Of a stretch of 64,000 nt of DNA, positions 10,384 through 21,947 are shown one piece after another. Within the stretch, counting starts at the first letter, position 1, and every line of letters begins with the position of its first letter. Origin of the DNA: Diplonema papillatum (taxonomy: Eukaryota; Euglenozoa; Diplonemea; Diplonemida; Diplonemidae); contig JAPJBO010000228.1 of the NCBI GenBank assembly GCA_030068145.1, positions 62,001-126,000 of the forward strand, given 5' to 3'. The notes beneath the pieces are model-generated. The model saw only the letters and a program-made list of their open reading frames with translations, was not told the origin of the DNA and did no database searches. The position numbers and the translations under genes were made by a program.

Positions 10384-12854
10384 ATGGAAGCAGCGGGCGC
10401 GGCAGGCCAGTTCCTGCCCGAAGACCTGCATTTGCGCGTGCTGTCGTACTTGACCGGGAGCGAGCTGATGCGATGTCGGAGGGTATCAGGTGCCTTCGAC
10501 GAGGCGGCTCGCGACGAGACGCTGTGGGAGGCCGTCTGCAAGGCGAAGTGGAGCCGGGGCGATGTTTTTGAAGACGAGGCCGTCACGCGGGCCATTGGCG
10601 ACACCACGGTCTCTCCTTTCGCCGCGTACGCCGAATTGTACAAGCAGGGATGCCCGCGCAACGGCTGGGCGCGGGAGCTGGTGCAGAACGTGGCCGTGCA
10701 AAGCCTGTTGGTCTGCGGCGCCGACGCAAAATGCAGGTTCCGCGCCCAGTGGCAAGCCGGCGACGTCGAAGACGCCCCGGAGCCGAAGGTCTCCGTGGGG
10801 GTGGAAGTGACGCAGGACACTGAGTACGTCGCTGGCTGGGCACAGGCGTGGGGCCTCACCGTCGAGTTCTTCGGTCGGTTCTCAGATGGAACGACGAAGC
10901 ACGAGAGCTTCGACGAGAAGTCGTCGGGAACGTTCTCGAGGGTGTACACAATCCCGTCCTTCGCGCCTGCAGACGACGAGGACAAGCAGCTCGTGTCGTT
11001 GGGGATTCGGGTCGAAATAATGTCCCACGGCCCTCCCTCGGCGCTGAACGTGGGCGCGGGAACCTTTACCGATGTGTACCCCAGCAACGCTCTGCCAACC
11101 CTGTGCGACGTGACCGAAGTGCCCGTCGATGTGTTCGTCATCGACACGATCCAGGAGTGTGTCGGCTTCTCGCTCTTCGACAAGCCCGCCGCCAAGTTGC
11201 GCATGATGGCCGACTCTTCCCTTGGGTTCCTCGTCAGCCTGGCAGCTCAAAAGCTGAACGTGGCCCTCGGCAATGTGGTTACGTATCCGATGTCATGGCA
11301 TCGGGGATCGTACTACACAATAATGGTATGAGCTCTTTCAACGCATTACTACCTGCGCGCGAGTCTTGACCACGACATGTTCTACATTGCAGTTGCTGCG
11401 GTCACGCCTTCTTGTACATGAGAAAGTTAGCATCTTAGGTGACTTGTCCATAAAAGAGTTAGCATCTTAGGTGATTGTACATAAGAAAGTACGCATCTGT
11501 GGTGAACATGATCGCCCTTGAAGTGCACGAGCGCTGAAGTCCATCAAGGCGGCTTGAAGGCTGCCCTTTTCTGGTGTATTGTACAGCTAGCACGTGCACT
11601 TCCATGAGCCCACCAGTGTTGTTCAATTATATACCAGTACGCAGTCTACCCCACGTTCTTACGCGTGTAGTTTGCGAATGCCATTTCCCGCACTGTATTG
11701 CAGGACACGCAGCCGGTCTCGCCAAGCAGTTTTGGGCGGCGCATCGACGATGTCTTCGACACAACAAAAGGCTGCGCGCTGTGCGTGTCAACGACGGGAG
11801 CCGAGTTGCTCCGTGTCGTCGGCAGCGGCCAGCTGCTGACGCACGTCAAGCGGTTTGACCCCGAAACGGCCCAGCTGCAATACGTCGCTTCCATGCGCCA
11901 CGACGCGAGCAGCCCCACGGCGGAGTGGGAGGCGTTGTGTGTGCAAACCGCCGAAGACAAGTTCGGCAAGTTTGGCGGCGCGAAGTCCTTCACCAAAGTC
12001 TCATGGGTCGGCAAAGAACCGCCCTTTTTTGTATCAACCGAGAAAGGAAGCAGCATGGGCGACACCTCAGTGTCCCACGGGGACCTGATAGTCGTCCACC
12101 CAAGGACGTTGGTCCCGCAAGTTACAGGAAAACAAGCTAAGGGACTCCACGCCGCGTGGGATGACGAGCAGGCTGTGAAGATTACGTGCGTTCCCACTGC
12201 AAAGCTGGTTGCCTCCGTGCAAACCTCAGACGATGCGACTGTTCGCTCGCTGCAGCTTCCCCGCTCGGAGACGACGTACCGCCTCTACACGGGCCACGGA
12301 CTGAACAACTCGGTCATACGCAGCAAGGATCTCGCAGAGTCGTTCATCAAACAAATGGGAATCCGCACCCTCCCAGTCGAGCTGTCCGTCTCAGCCAGCT
12401 TCGACGAAGCAACGGCGCACCCGCTCCCTTCGGACCTGGGGCCCTTTGAGTTGGTTCGGAGGATCTCCGGCCGGCTTGCGCGGGAGGTGGTCATCTTCTA
12501 CGACATCGACGCCTCGTCCGCCGAGAAGGAGCCCACCGCCGCCGACGCCGCGCGGGCGAGGGCGGACATGCTGCGGAAGGTCGAGGAAGCCGCCAGGGCC
12601 GCCGCTTCCGAGAAGAAGGCGAAGCTTTCCTCGTCGTCTTCGCAGCCCGCGCCGCACGTGTCGCCGCGGCCGCTCGTCTCGGTTCCGGACGAGCCGCCTT
12701 TGCCCAGCGCCGAGGAGCGGCGCAGGCTGCTTGCCGACAGATTCAATTCTGCGCAGCACACGCTCCGGAACGAAGAAATCCGCACTCGCGTTGAGCAGGA
12801 AAAGGACATGGACCACGAGCGCAAGGCAAAGCGACAAAAGAGCGAAGCAGAACG

Positions 12855-12887
<33 letters not shown>

Positions 12888-14702
12888 TTTGAGGTGCGAA
12901 GTCACAACTCTGTGCGGTTGTGGTTTGGTGTATCTTTCTCAAGGTGAACCAGCCAGCTGCAAACATGCACCGAATATGCCTGTCGTCACGGAAGGAAAGA
13001 GGGGACCTTGCAGATGTTGCTTGTCGGTGATTCCTCTCTCCCGTTGAACCAGACGGGGTGCCCTGCAACACGGCTATAGAAAAACCTTTGCTCGAGCCGC
13101 AATCTCGGAAGTAATCGTGGTCTGGGGGAGACGCCGCGCCCACATCTTTCGCATGGGCGAGTGCGCCCGCTGCCACAAGAGGGGCGGACTCCGAGTGTGA
13201 GTGCAAGTGCACCCATGAATGACTGGTGCCTTTTGTTTTCCTTTCTTTGCTGAAAACGGCTTTTTTTATGGTAACAAGCTTGCTTGTCTATATCAAAAAG
13301 TGTCGGATGGCAGCGTGCTGTGTTAAATCACTCAAAACAGGGTTTACACACGTACGCACAAACAAAAAATCGCGTCGTTGTGTCGTATGACCAAAGCTGT
13401 GCCCAGCACTGATTCTGGCGGCCAGCCAGCAGGAGGGGCAGTCAGACGGTGGAGCACACAGGCCGACCGTCTCGTAGATTTTGATGCACGCAGCGATGAA
13501 ATCAAGTCTTTCCACCAGTATACCAACGGGGCGAGTAAGGTGCACGCGTCTGTGCAGACTTCGTGCAAGGAACACGTGGTGGTGTTTCAACTCGATACTG
13601 CGTGCATGTTAGCGCAACGTCCCCGCTGAGAAAGATGACTTACGGACTTATCCGACAACACGAAGCGTGCTCGCGCACAGCTAGGCAACAACTCACTCAT
13701 TTTCTTGCGTCTCGGGCGCACGGTTACTCCTCTCCCCAAACAGCACGGCAAGCGAAGCAAGAGGAACGGGCGACGGCGCTGGCGAATCTAGCCGAGGCCG
13801 GAAGGAAGACGACGGAGGGCGGATTCCTGGCCCGGCAGCAGATGATGCAGCGCGCGGAAGAAGAGAAGGCGGAGCGCCGGCAAGCGGCGTCCGACCGCGA
13901 CCGGCAGGCGATGCTTCAGGAGAAGCGCGACGCGCAGCTGGCCGCGGCGGCGGTGAAGCGGACGCTGGCCGAGCAAGGCGACTTGCGGGCCCGCCGGCAA
14001 GCCGCGGCCGGCAGCGCTCCGGCGGCCTGCTCCAGCTCGCCTCCCCCCGCGGCGGCGCCGGCGAAGCCGTCGGACGGCGAAAAGCTCATCCAGTTCGTGC
14101 TCCCGACGGCCGAGCGCAAGGAGCACACCTTCCAGCAAACAGCGACGCTCGCCGACGTGCGCGGGTGGCTCCTCGCCGCGTGCCCGGAGCTCTCCGCCGA
14201 CGCGACCGCCCTCATCAGCAACTTTCCGAGGCGGGTATGCTCCTTCTGGCTCGTGCAATAAAGGGGAGGGAGGGGCCAGAAATTGCTTTTCGATTCCCCA
14301 GTCTGGCCCAATCTGGACAAATTCACCCCCCGCCGGTCTCGAAAGGTGTTACCCAGGCTTTCCCGTCGCCTCGCACTCTTTTCTCTTGTGCTCTGTAGTG
14401 TTTACGTCGCAGATTGCCACCGTAAAAAGACAACACGTGTAGCTCCCGATCAGTTGTGTGTTTTGCTTTGACCACGGCTCGCGCTTTTCTCGACGTCCGA
14501 CTCGAAGTTCATCCAAGGTGATTCCAAGGAGATTGCATGATTGCACAAGTGCGCAGAAACAAACGTGTCCGACCTCTCACAGCCCTTCTCCGATGATGAA
14601 ATGACGATGTCTCTCCAGCAGCTCTCCTTCGCTCGTCGAACACAGGTGTGGGCATTAACAATTATTTCGCTAGCCCTTCGTCATATTCACTCAGTTTCTT
14701 GA
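10384..14702 (+). CDS. Predicted F-box/UBX fusion protein (paralogue B)
   Basis: Four exons are proposed: 10384-11325, 11704-12856, 13744-14234 and 14550 to about 14645 or the TGA at 14700-14702. Phases match at each junction (0, 1, 0). Residues about 11-56 form an F-box (L-P-E-D-L-H-L-R-V-L-S-Y-L to W-E-A-V-C-K-A-K-W). Residues 57 to about 590 are an unrecognised region. Residues about 600-790 are Ala/Arg/Lys/Glu-rich and predicted coiled coil. Residues 812-862 open a UBX domain (K-L-I-Q-F-V-L-P, then T-A-T-L-A-D-V) with the F-P-R loop that contacts p97/Cdc48, and exon 4 supplies the end of the fold (F-S-D-D-E-M-T, S-L-Q-Q-L-S-F). F-box proteins recruit substrates to SCF ligases and UBX proteins bind p97, so one chain could couple ubiquitylation to unfolding. 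That coupling is inference. The exon 1-2 junction is conserved in paralogue A. The exon 4 acceptor and the final 3' end are the weakest points. Confidence 0.72.
12857..12888 (+). repeat. (GT)n microsatellite at the exon 2 donor of the F-box/UBX gene
   Basis: About 15 GT repeats begin directly after the last exon base at 12856. The 5' splice site is therefore the first of many identical GT dinucleotides. Using the first one gives a phase that joins exactly with the exon at 13744. Confidence 0.8.
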
Positions 14703-16451
14703 GCAAGATAAGGCCGGGAGACCGCCTTGTGGCAAATGCTGTGTGTAACAAAGACGTGCGATCCAACAATTTTCTCGCTTCCTCACCTCCTAACACATGA
14801 AGCGTTGCCGCCGTGGCCAAGCTTTTACTTAAGACTTAATAATAATAAGTGCTCTAAAAGCCGTCGTTGCTCACGTGACAAATCCGTACTGGAGGAGCTT
14901 CCGCCCGTGCATTCTTTCGGCGGAGAGAGAATTGTGAGAGGTGCGTACGAAGTGTACGTGACCCAAACAGCTCATCCCTGGCCGCACCATCCAATACCAA
15001 ACACGCAGATCGCTGTTCAGGTTACTGCCCGCGAGTGAAGCAGCGGTAGTATGTGCACTGCGCGTTATCCCAAGGTTGCCGCATCGCGGAAGCGACCGAT
15101 CCTCCTGAGGAAGTCTGCTTCGTTAAAGATGCACAAGGTAGCCGTCGCAGAATACTAAGGTTGTAGCTCCGCACAAGACCGTCCGATGATGCGACGGCGT
15201 AGCCAGAAAATGCCCGTTTTTCGTTGTCGCGTCGGTTACTTTCCTCCCTCCGCGGCGTTTGGAAACGGGCACAGCCGGCATCTTGCTAGTACTTCTCTCT
15301 CTCTACCCCTCCCTCCCTCTCTCTGCACTGCGGTCTCGTGCCAGGCAGCGATCGCGAGATGGAGATCGTGTCTGCATTTTGGCTCCAAGAACGTCTCTGC
15401 CCGTCGAGCCCGAAGAAGCCTCACCCCCGTCATGCAACGGGGCCTAGCCATAACCACCCGTTCTCTCGGTCTTTCTTTTGCCTCTTTCCCGCATTCAATT
15501 GAATATGCCCAGTTGTGTATTCCAGCTTGTTCTTTCGATTCCCGAGGGCCTCCGCAACAAGAGTAGTTGGCACCGAGCACGAACTTGATCTTTGACCAAC
15601 CACACTCGTCAGATGTCTTCTTCAGGATTGAAAGAACCTGGACCCCGAATTGAAAGAGCATCAGGATTGCTCTTAAAGAAGAACTTTTTGTCTCTTGCTT
15701 GCTTGCCGAAGGAAGTTCCCCCGCTTTTTGTTCGGATACCATGCCACTGACGGGGACTCTGCGCGGCAAGTAAGTTGCAGCGGCGAGGGTAGAAAGGCTG
15801 CTTCACCAGGAAGGAGAAAGGTGTGCGCGACGCCATCCCCCCTCATGAGTTTCCAAGTGGGCAAATTGACCTGGAGGTTCGCCCCAGTGTTCGAGGCAAC
15901 AGTGGAAAACGGCCTCAGAGCGTTTCTTCTCGGCTTTCCCGTGCGGAGCCGCGCATGGGGACCAGTTGGGATAGCGGCCGAGCATGCAAAGAAGCTCGGT
16001 ATACGCTGGACGGAAGACTTTGACGGCGCCGAGGACGAGGCAGGGAATTTGCTGGGGCTGGTGCGACAAAGCAGGGGGGGAGCGAGGGCACACGCTGAGA
16101 GAGGTGATTCGCGGCTGGCGGCTAGGGGAGCTTGAGAGCGGGTAGACTTCGAAGGGGTACGGGCAGTTGTCGATTACAACGCGACGAACGCCTGTGGGCT
16201 AAGGCGTCGACAACGCTGACGGCTGCACGGGGGACGTTGTCGAGGTCGTAGCAGGGTCGGTGATGACGGAGTCACATGCTGCCAGATGTGGGGATGGAAC
16301 GGGGTGTGCAAGCGAGCTAGCTGACAGAGTTGATAGCGGTTCAACACCTTCCGGTCACTTCAAAAGTGGCTCAGCGCGCAGTATCAAAACAAGGTGCCAT
16401 ACAAACAGACCCCACTTCACAGTATCATTAGTCGACAAGACAATAGCAAAA
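14703..16451. other. Intergenic DNA between the F-box/UBX gene and NLE1
   Basis: No recognised gene. An open frame at 15695-16135 (+, 146 aa) is partly G/C-biased from about 15845 on, and could be an orphan exon or a decayed gene. It has no family features I recognise. A CT-rich tract lies at 15288-15325. Confidence 0.3.
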
Positions 16452-18712
16452 ATGACGGAGCAGAGCGTGGGTCGGAAGCGAGACATCGCGGAGGCGCAGG
16501 AATCCGATGGGACGAAAGCTCAGACGCTGTACGCTCAGTTCATGTCGGAGGAAGGTGGTAAGACAGGGCCGAAGGTCGAGGTTGCGGTGGGTGTGACAAT
16601 AGCGCAGATGGAGACTTTAGTCAACAAGTTGCTTCATCAGGATGACAAGGTGCCTTACTCCTTCTACCTGAATGACGAGGAGATCGTGGCGGAGACGCTC
16701 GAGCTGCACCTCAAAGAGAAGGCAGGTCAGGCATGGTTGGAGAAGATGAAGTCCGAAGGTCGGAGAGTCACGCAGAAAATGCTGGCTCAGGTAAACCTCG
16801 AGGTCAACAAGGAACAGGCCTACGAGATTACATACCGCCCGCAGGCTGTATTCAAGGTCCGCAGCCTGACACGCTGCACCAGCTCCCTCTCCGGGCATTC
16901 AGAGGCAGTGTTGGTGTGCGCGTTCTCGCCTGATAGCACGGTGCTTGCAACGGGGAGTGGAGACACCACCATTCGTTTGTGGGATCTGATGACGCAGACG
17001 CCGAAGGCGACTCTTACGGGGCACACTGGGTGGGTTCAAGTGTTGGCGTGGTCGCCCAACGGTAAGTACCTGGCATCCGGCAGCAAGGACGCGAACCTCC
17101 GCGTGTGGTCCGACGACAAGTTGGTGGCAGCGTACAAGGGGCACAAGCAATGGATCAACTCAATCAGCTGGGAGCCGTTCCACAAGAACCTCGCCTGCGA
17201 CCGCTTCGCCTCCGCCAGCAAAGACGGGTCCGTGCGGATATGGATGGTGTCCAAGTCGAAGGCGGCGCAAATAGACAAGGTCCTCAGCGGGCACACCGCC
17301 AGCGTGACGTCTGTGAAGTGGGGCGGTCTCAACCTGCTGTACACCGCCTCCCAAGACCGAACGGTGATGGTTTGGGACCCATCGACCGGCCAACCCGTCA
17401 AGAAACTGGAAGGTCACGCCCACTGGGTCAATTACCTCGCTCTCAACACGGAGCTGGTCCTCCGCTCCGGTGCCTACGATCACATGGAGCAGACGTTCAC
17501 CAAGCCGGAGGACGCACAGCGCTACGCGCAGGAAAGATTCGACCAAGTCATCCGCGACGCCGGCGGCGAGAAAATGGTATCCGGCAGTGACGACCACACC
17601 CTCTTCCTTTGGAACCCAGCCTCGTCGAACAAGCCGATCAAGAGGTGTTCTTTTGTTCTTGTTTCTCGTACGTGAACAAAGGATTCTGCATTTGAAACGT
17701 GCGTCGGCATGTTGGGAGAAGTTTCGCCTCTGCCGGCGGAATTTCCTCTTCCCCGGCACTGCAAGGCAATATTGTGTCTATCCTTGTCAAATAATCTGTC
17801 AGTAACTCAGTTTTATGCCCCCAGGATGCCCCCAGGACATCAGCCAGTTCGTGCGCCCCTACAGTGGTTCTCGAAACGAATCAGGCTCGGATATGGATTC
17901 ACCGATATATTCTGCCGCGTGGCGAGATCGCCACTTCATTTCTGACCTGCATCGCCGGGCCGCTCTTGTTTTATCACGTTGCGGGCAAAGGGCACCACCA
18001 AAGGTCGGCCGGTGACTTACTTGCCGCCTATTCGCAGTGACAAAGCTCATTCAGTACTCCACAAAAAATTGAACTCCATCAGGCTCGTCGGACATCAAGG
18101 TATCGTGTGCTGTGTTTGCTTCTCCCCCGACGGGAAGACGATCGCGTCCGCATCGTTCGACAAGACCGTGAAGTTGTGGAAAGCGTCGGACGGTACCTTC
18201 ATCTCGAACCTTCGGGGCCACGTCGCCCCTGTGTACCACGTCGCGTGGAGCATAGACTCGAGGCAAATCCTGTCGAGCAGCAAGGACACCACCCTGAAGC
18301 TCTGGTCGCTGAAAACGAAGAGGCTCATCAATGATCTGCCCGGGCACGCGGACGAGGTCTTTGCCTGCGACTGGTCCCCCGACGGCATCACGGCTTGCAG
18401 TGGTTCCAAGGACAAAACAGTATGCTCGCCCATTGTTATTTCAAGCCAAATATTCGGCGTCTAACCCGTGTTCTAAAACTTGTCTCAAGATTTAACGGTC
18501 CATGCGGTAGCTTTGTATGGCTTTGAGAACGCACAGTGGAAGGGAAGAGGCCCCGAGACTGATGCGTGACGTGACTTCCCGCTCTCTATGAACGGATTTC
18601 TTTGCGGATGGCGTTCATGTACTCGGGAAGCCTGCGCGGAGTGCTCTGCAATCCTGAGGCTGGTATGTCAACGCACCTAAAAATCTCACAGGTGCGCATC
18701 TGGAGAAACTAG
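16452..18712 (+). CDS. NLE1: Notchless homologue NLE1 (yeast Rsa4), WD40 ribosome-assembly factor
   Basis: Exons are 16452-17644, 18083-18419 and a 21-base terminal exon 18692-18712 coding V-R-I-W-R-N-stop. Junction phases are 2 and 0, with acceptors after CTCCATCAG and ATCTCACAG. The 516-aa product has an N-terminal NLE ubiquitin-like domain (V-P-Y-S-F-Y-L-N-D-E-E-I near residue 70) and a seven- to eight-bladed WD40 propeller (for example L-S-G-H-S-E-A-V, then T-I-R-L-W-D). It includes the family's interrupted blade Y-D-H-x-x-x-F-T with an E-R-F-D insertion, and the final blades L-R-G-H-V-A-P-V-Y and L-P-G-H-A-D-E-V. In yeast Rsa4 is pulled by the AAA ATPase Rea1 through this UBL during 60S subunit maturation in the nucleus. 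I start at the ATG before T-E-Q-S-V-G-R-K-R; the frame is also open upstream to 16260. Confidence 0.93.
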
Positions 18713-19920
18713 ACACTGTTTTCTGCACTACGAAGGAGCTTCATGAGAAGTGCTTTGGAATGCCGTGAACGGGTTTTACTCTCCCTCAGCCGTTCTGCTT
18801 CGAAGCCACTCGAAGTCGCTGCACGTTCGCCAGTCAGCATTGACGCGCAGATCCGAGAAAGACCTACGGACACGTGTTGCCATGACGTCTTTCGTGCGTC
18901 GGTTGTGGATCAGCCAAGGACGAATGGGGGTTTACTCTCTTTCAGGCGTTCTGCTTCCAAGCCACCCGGCGCTATTGGCATCTGTACCACGTTGGCGCGA
19001 TCCGGCTGGCCGGTTGTGCCCTACGAATCGAGAAGACGAAGGCGACTTCCAGCATGGACGCGCACCTCTTCCTCTGGAGTCCTATCAAAACGCATCCGCA
19101 ACGCAAGAACGGCCACACGATCGCGCCCGGCGGGTGTCATGGTCGTAGTCTAGTCGCCATCATGTTTAGATCCGCCGGCTGTGCTGTTGTAAGGTACGTT
19201 TCGGACTGTATTCCCTCGACGCGGGTTTTGAAGGCTCAACAGCTGCATCCGATCGAATAGAGTGCTTGGTGCATTGACCGTTCTGATTCCTGCGGTGCCG
19301 TGCACTTCAAAGATCGGACGCATTGTCGGACAAGTGCCGTGTGATGAACACAGACGGCAGGCAGCCCGCGAAGAGGGGCTTTCGTTTTCGCGCACTTTGC
19401 GCTGCATTCCCTCGCCTCGTCCCCCTTGCCCGTATCATCCGAATCATTCCACCCGCGTGAATTGCCGCTTATCACGAGGCCACCGCGCGTTCTTTTCGCT
19501 TTCGTACCTGCCGCGCGATCTGCGCCGGTCACCTATAGTCGTCGCTGGCCGAGCGGGCCGGCCGAAGACTTTAAAAAAAGGCAGGTCGAGCCATTCTTGC
19601 GTCCCATGTCAAGTGTTGGATGTCCATTACCAGGTATAGACTGACCGTCGCGATGTATGGTCCGCGGATTACTAGCTTAAACCCCACGACTTCACGAGAA
19701 CACTAATGCCAGCCGGTGCGACCCCACCTGACCGCACCATATGCCCGATGAGTACTACGAAGACGAAGAGTCTGGAGACTTTGCATCCGGAGACATGCAA
19801 AGTCCCGGAGCTGCTCGAGACTGAAGCAATCAAACAGTTGCCGCAGGGCGAGAGCACTTGTGCTGTCGTTGGGGAGGAGCACCACGCAAAGAAAAAGGGG
19901 GGACGGCAGGGTGGGGTAAG
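18713..19920. other. Intergenic DNA after NLE1
   Basis: No gene recognised. A ~40-base segment around 18773-18812 recurs imperfectly at about 18930-18970 (shared core CGTTCTGCTTC-AAGCCAC). Overlapping open frames here lack a consistent coding signal. Confidence 0.3.
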
Positions 19921-21947
19921 ATGGCTGTACCCAACAGAACGGGCTCGGTGAAGAACCTGGCCCCGCCTCCCGTGAAGATGCCGGAGAGGAAGGACCTGGA
20001 CGACACGGGGACGGCTCCCATGTCGCCGACGTCGCCTTGGGGCCTCAACGCCGTGCAGAAGAAGCAGTTCGAGTGGCCGGCGGCGCTGGGCAACTTCACC
20101 TTCGACACCACCGACGCGGCCTGCGAACCGTTCGGCCTGTTCCACAACGACAGGGTCCTGTTCACGAAGGGGCAGTGGAACGGCCAAAAAGCGATTGTCC
20201 TCGGCGTGACGAACGGCGTCCTCTGGGTGCAGCTCGACGAGGAAGAGTACGCGAAGGACCTGAAGGGCTGCCACAACGCGGAGGACACCAAGACCAAGTA
20301 CGGCGCCGTGCTTCTTGAGGAAGAAGTGGTCGAGCAAGCGTTCCCGGTCAGTCCGCAGCACCCGAAGATGGAGTTCGTCGGCGCCCGCGACGAGCAGGAG
20401 CTGAAGGCGTTCCAATACTCGGGGCCCATGGGCCTCTACACCTTCAACTGCACGCGCGAAGCCACGGAACCGTTCAGCTTCTACCACGGCCAACGTATCA
20501 GAGCCACGAGGGGCGCATACCGGAGCAGGTCTGTTAGTTTTTTTGTATAAGCACCTGCTTGAGCAGACTGCCAGTTGCGATAGATCAAAAAAGGTAAATG
20601 TGCTGTAGCCCACACGAAACACAGTCAATCTGGGTTTAGTGGTGGCGTAAGCGTTCAACAAAAAGACCCACTTTGTAGTTGTATTCTTTTCTCCCCCTCT
20701 AGACTCCTTCTAAATGAGCACAAGGCAGTCCCTCGAGTATTTTTTTAGCCACATGCATTGAGTGATGCAACGTGTGAGGAAACTGAACCGCCCGCAGTAG
20801 GATTTGCCAATTTTCCACCTGAAACCACGTCCAGGGTAGTGCGGTCAACAAAAAACTCTGGTTTCCCTTTCTCCTATTCTCGCGTCAACGAGAAGGCCCC
20901 CTTCCCGGGTAATTCCTACGTTTAAATGCCCTGCCCCGGGAGCAAGGACTTTCTGTAGTAGGTGGGTACGGACGGACTACGGATCGTCCCACGCATGTGG
21001 TCCAGTGCAGATTCTCACCAACGCGCAAACAATAACAGGTGCGCGACGGTGATCGGCGTGCTCAACGGGGCGCTGTGGATCCACCTCGACGGCGACAAGG
21101 GCGCGAGCCCGTGCCACTTCTGCAGCAACAAGGACGATTTGGAGGCGAAATACGGCTGGAAGGTGCTGAACCCGATCTCTCCCCGGCCTGCCGGCCACCT
21201 CGCTGACTCGCCTCACATTCCGGCGAACAAGATCGAGTACAGAGGCCCGTTCGGTATGACGTACCTGTACGAGCGCAGCGACGAGGCGCTCAAACCGTAC
21301 GGACTGCGGCACGGACAGCTCGTCAAGCTGAACAGGGGCATCAGCTCCGGGAAGAAAGCCGTCGTCATCGGGGTCCAGGCCGGCTCCCTCTGGCTGCACG
21401 TCGAAGGCGACCGGGCCGCCACGGCGTGCACGTTTTGCTCATCGTTCGAAGACCTCGAGGAACGATATAAAATCACGCTGCTTCCTGATTTGGTGTGTTT
21501 TTTTTGCGACAACCAATTTCTGCTTCCCTGGAGGCAGTATTTTGTTGCAGCTAAAAGGAACGTTGGCAGCGGTTCAACCAGAACACATGTAGGTTAAATC
21601 GCACAAAAACCGTACACCGCGAGAGTAGGAGAAAGGGAAACTAGCGTTTTCGTTGCCGCACTACCCTGAGCCCAAATCCTGGACGTGGTTTCAGGTGGCA
21701 AATTTGGCAAATGATCATGATCAGAAGGTCCTACTTGAGCGGTTCAGTTTCCTCACACATTGCATGTGGCTAAACAAAAAATATATTGCCCGTGCAGATG
21801 ACGATTGACCTGAGGGCTGTCCCATGGAGGTCGTCCTCGCCCCCGACGGTTGGGAGGCCGCCGACGAGGACGTGGACTGCTGCGTTGACTGTGGCAAGAC
21901 CCACACCTCGGGTTACGTTCGCGTGCACCTTTGGACGAAGTGCGGGC
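19921..21947 (+). CDS. Protein with three tandem ~95-residue repeats, function unknown (3' end unresolved)
   Basis: Exons 19921-20528, 21039-21492 and 21815 to about 21947 join in phases 2 and 0. The acceptors follow AAATAACAG and GACCTGAG. After about 45 Pro/Lys-rich residues, three units follow one pattern: G-x-[FY]-x-[FY], x-A-x-x-P-[FY]-[GS], G-Q-x-V or an equivalent, then A-[TV]-[VI]-[IL]-G-V-x-x-G-x-L-W and an acidic turn, a C-x-x-C or its remnant, and L-x-x-[RK]-Y. The short beta-rich G-V-x-G-x-L-W core recalls KOW/SH3-like barrels and, from memory, repeats in uncharacterised kinetoplastid proteins, but I cannot assign a family. Exon 3 has strong G/C third-position bias and a Cys-rich stretch (C-C-V-D-C-G-K). 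Its donor, perhaps at 21948, and later exons remain uncertain. Confidence 0.6.
20538..20885 (+). repeat. Dispersed repeat R1 inside intron 1 of the three-repeat gene
   Basis: Bases 20538-20740 match 41877-42103 on the same strand at roughly 80% by eye. Shared blocks include GTATAAGCACCTGCTT and GTAAATGTGCTGTAGCCCAC. The following part, 20745-20885, matches the reverse complement of 21618-21775 in the next intron, so this copy may be a composite or a longer element. Confidence 0.75.
21618..21775 (-). repeat. Inverted copy of the R1 3' segment in intron 2
   Basis: Read on the minus strand, this segment repeats the block order of 20745-20885: TTAGCCACATGCA, GTGTGAGGAAACTGAACCGC, CACCTGAAACCACGTCCAG, GGTAGTGCGG and GTTTCCCTTTCTCCT. 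It carries a few extra insertions. The two inverted segments bracket exon 2. Confidence 0.75.

Noticed and set aside
15695-16135. 146-codon open frame upstream of NLE1
   Set aside because: Its bias is only moderate, there is no recognisable motif, and no splice partner with matching phase was found. It is noted as a weak candidate only.
19672-20661. 329-codon open frame on the minus strand
   Set aside because: It is antisense to the three-repeat gene and runs into the R1 repeat. The similar minus frame at 41598-42029 reflects the repeat, not a gene family.
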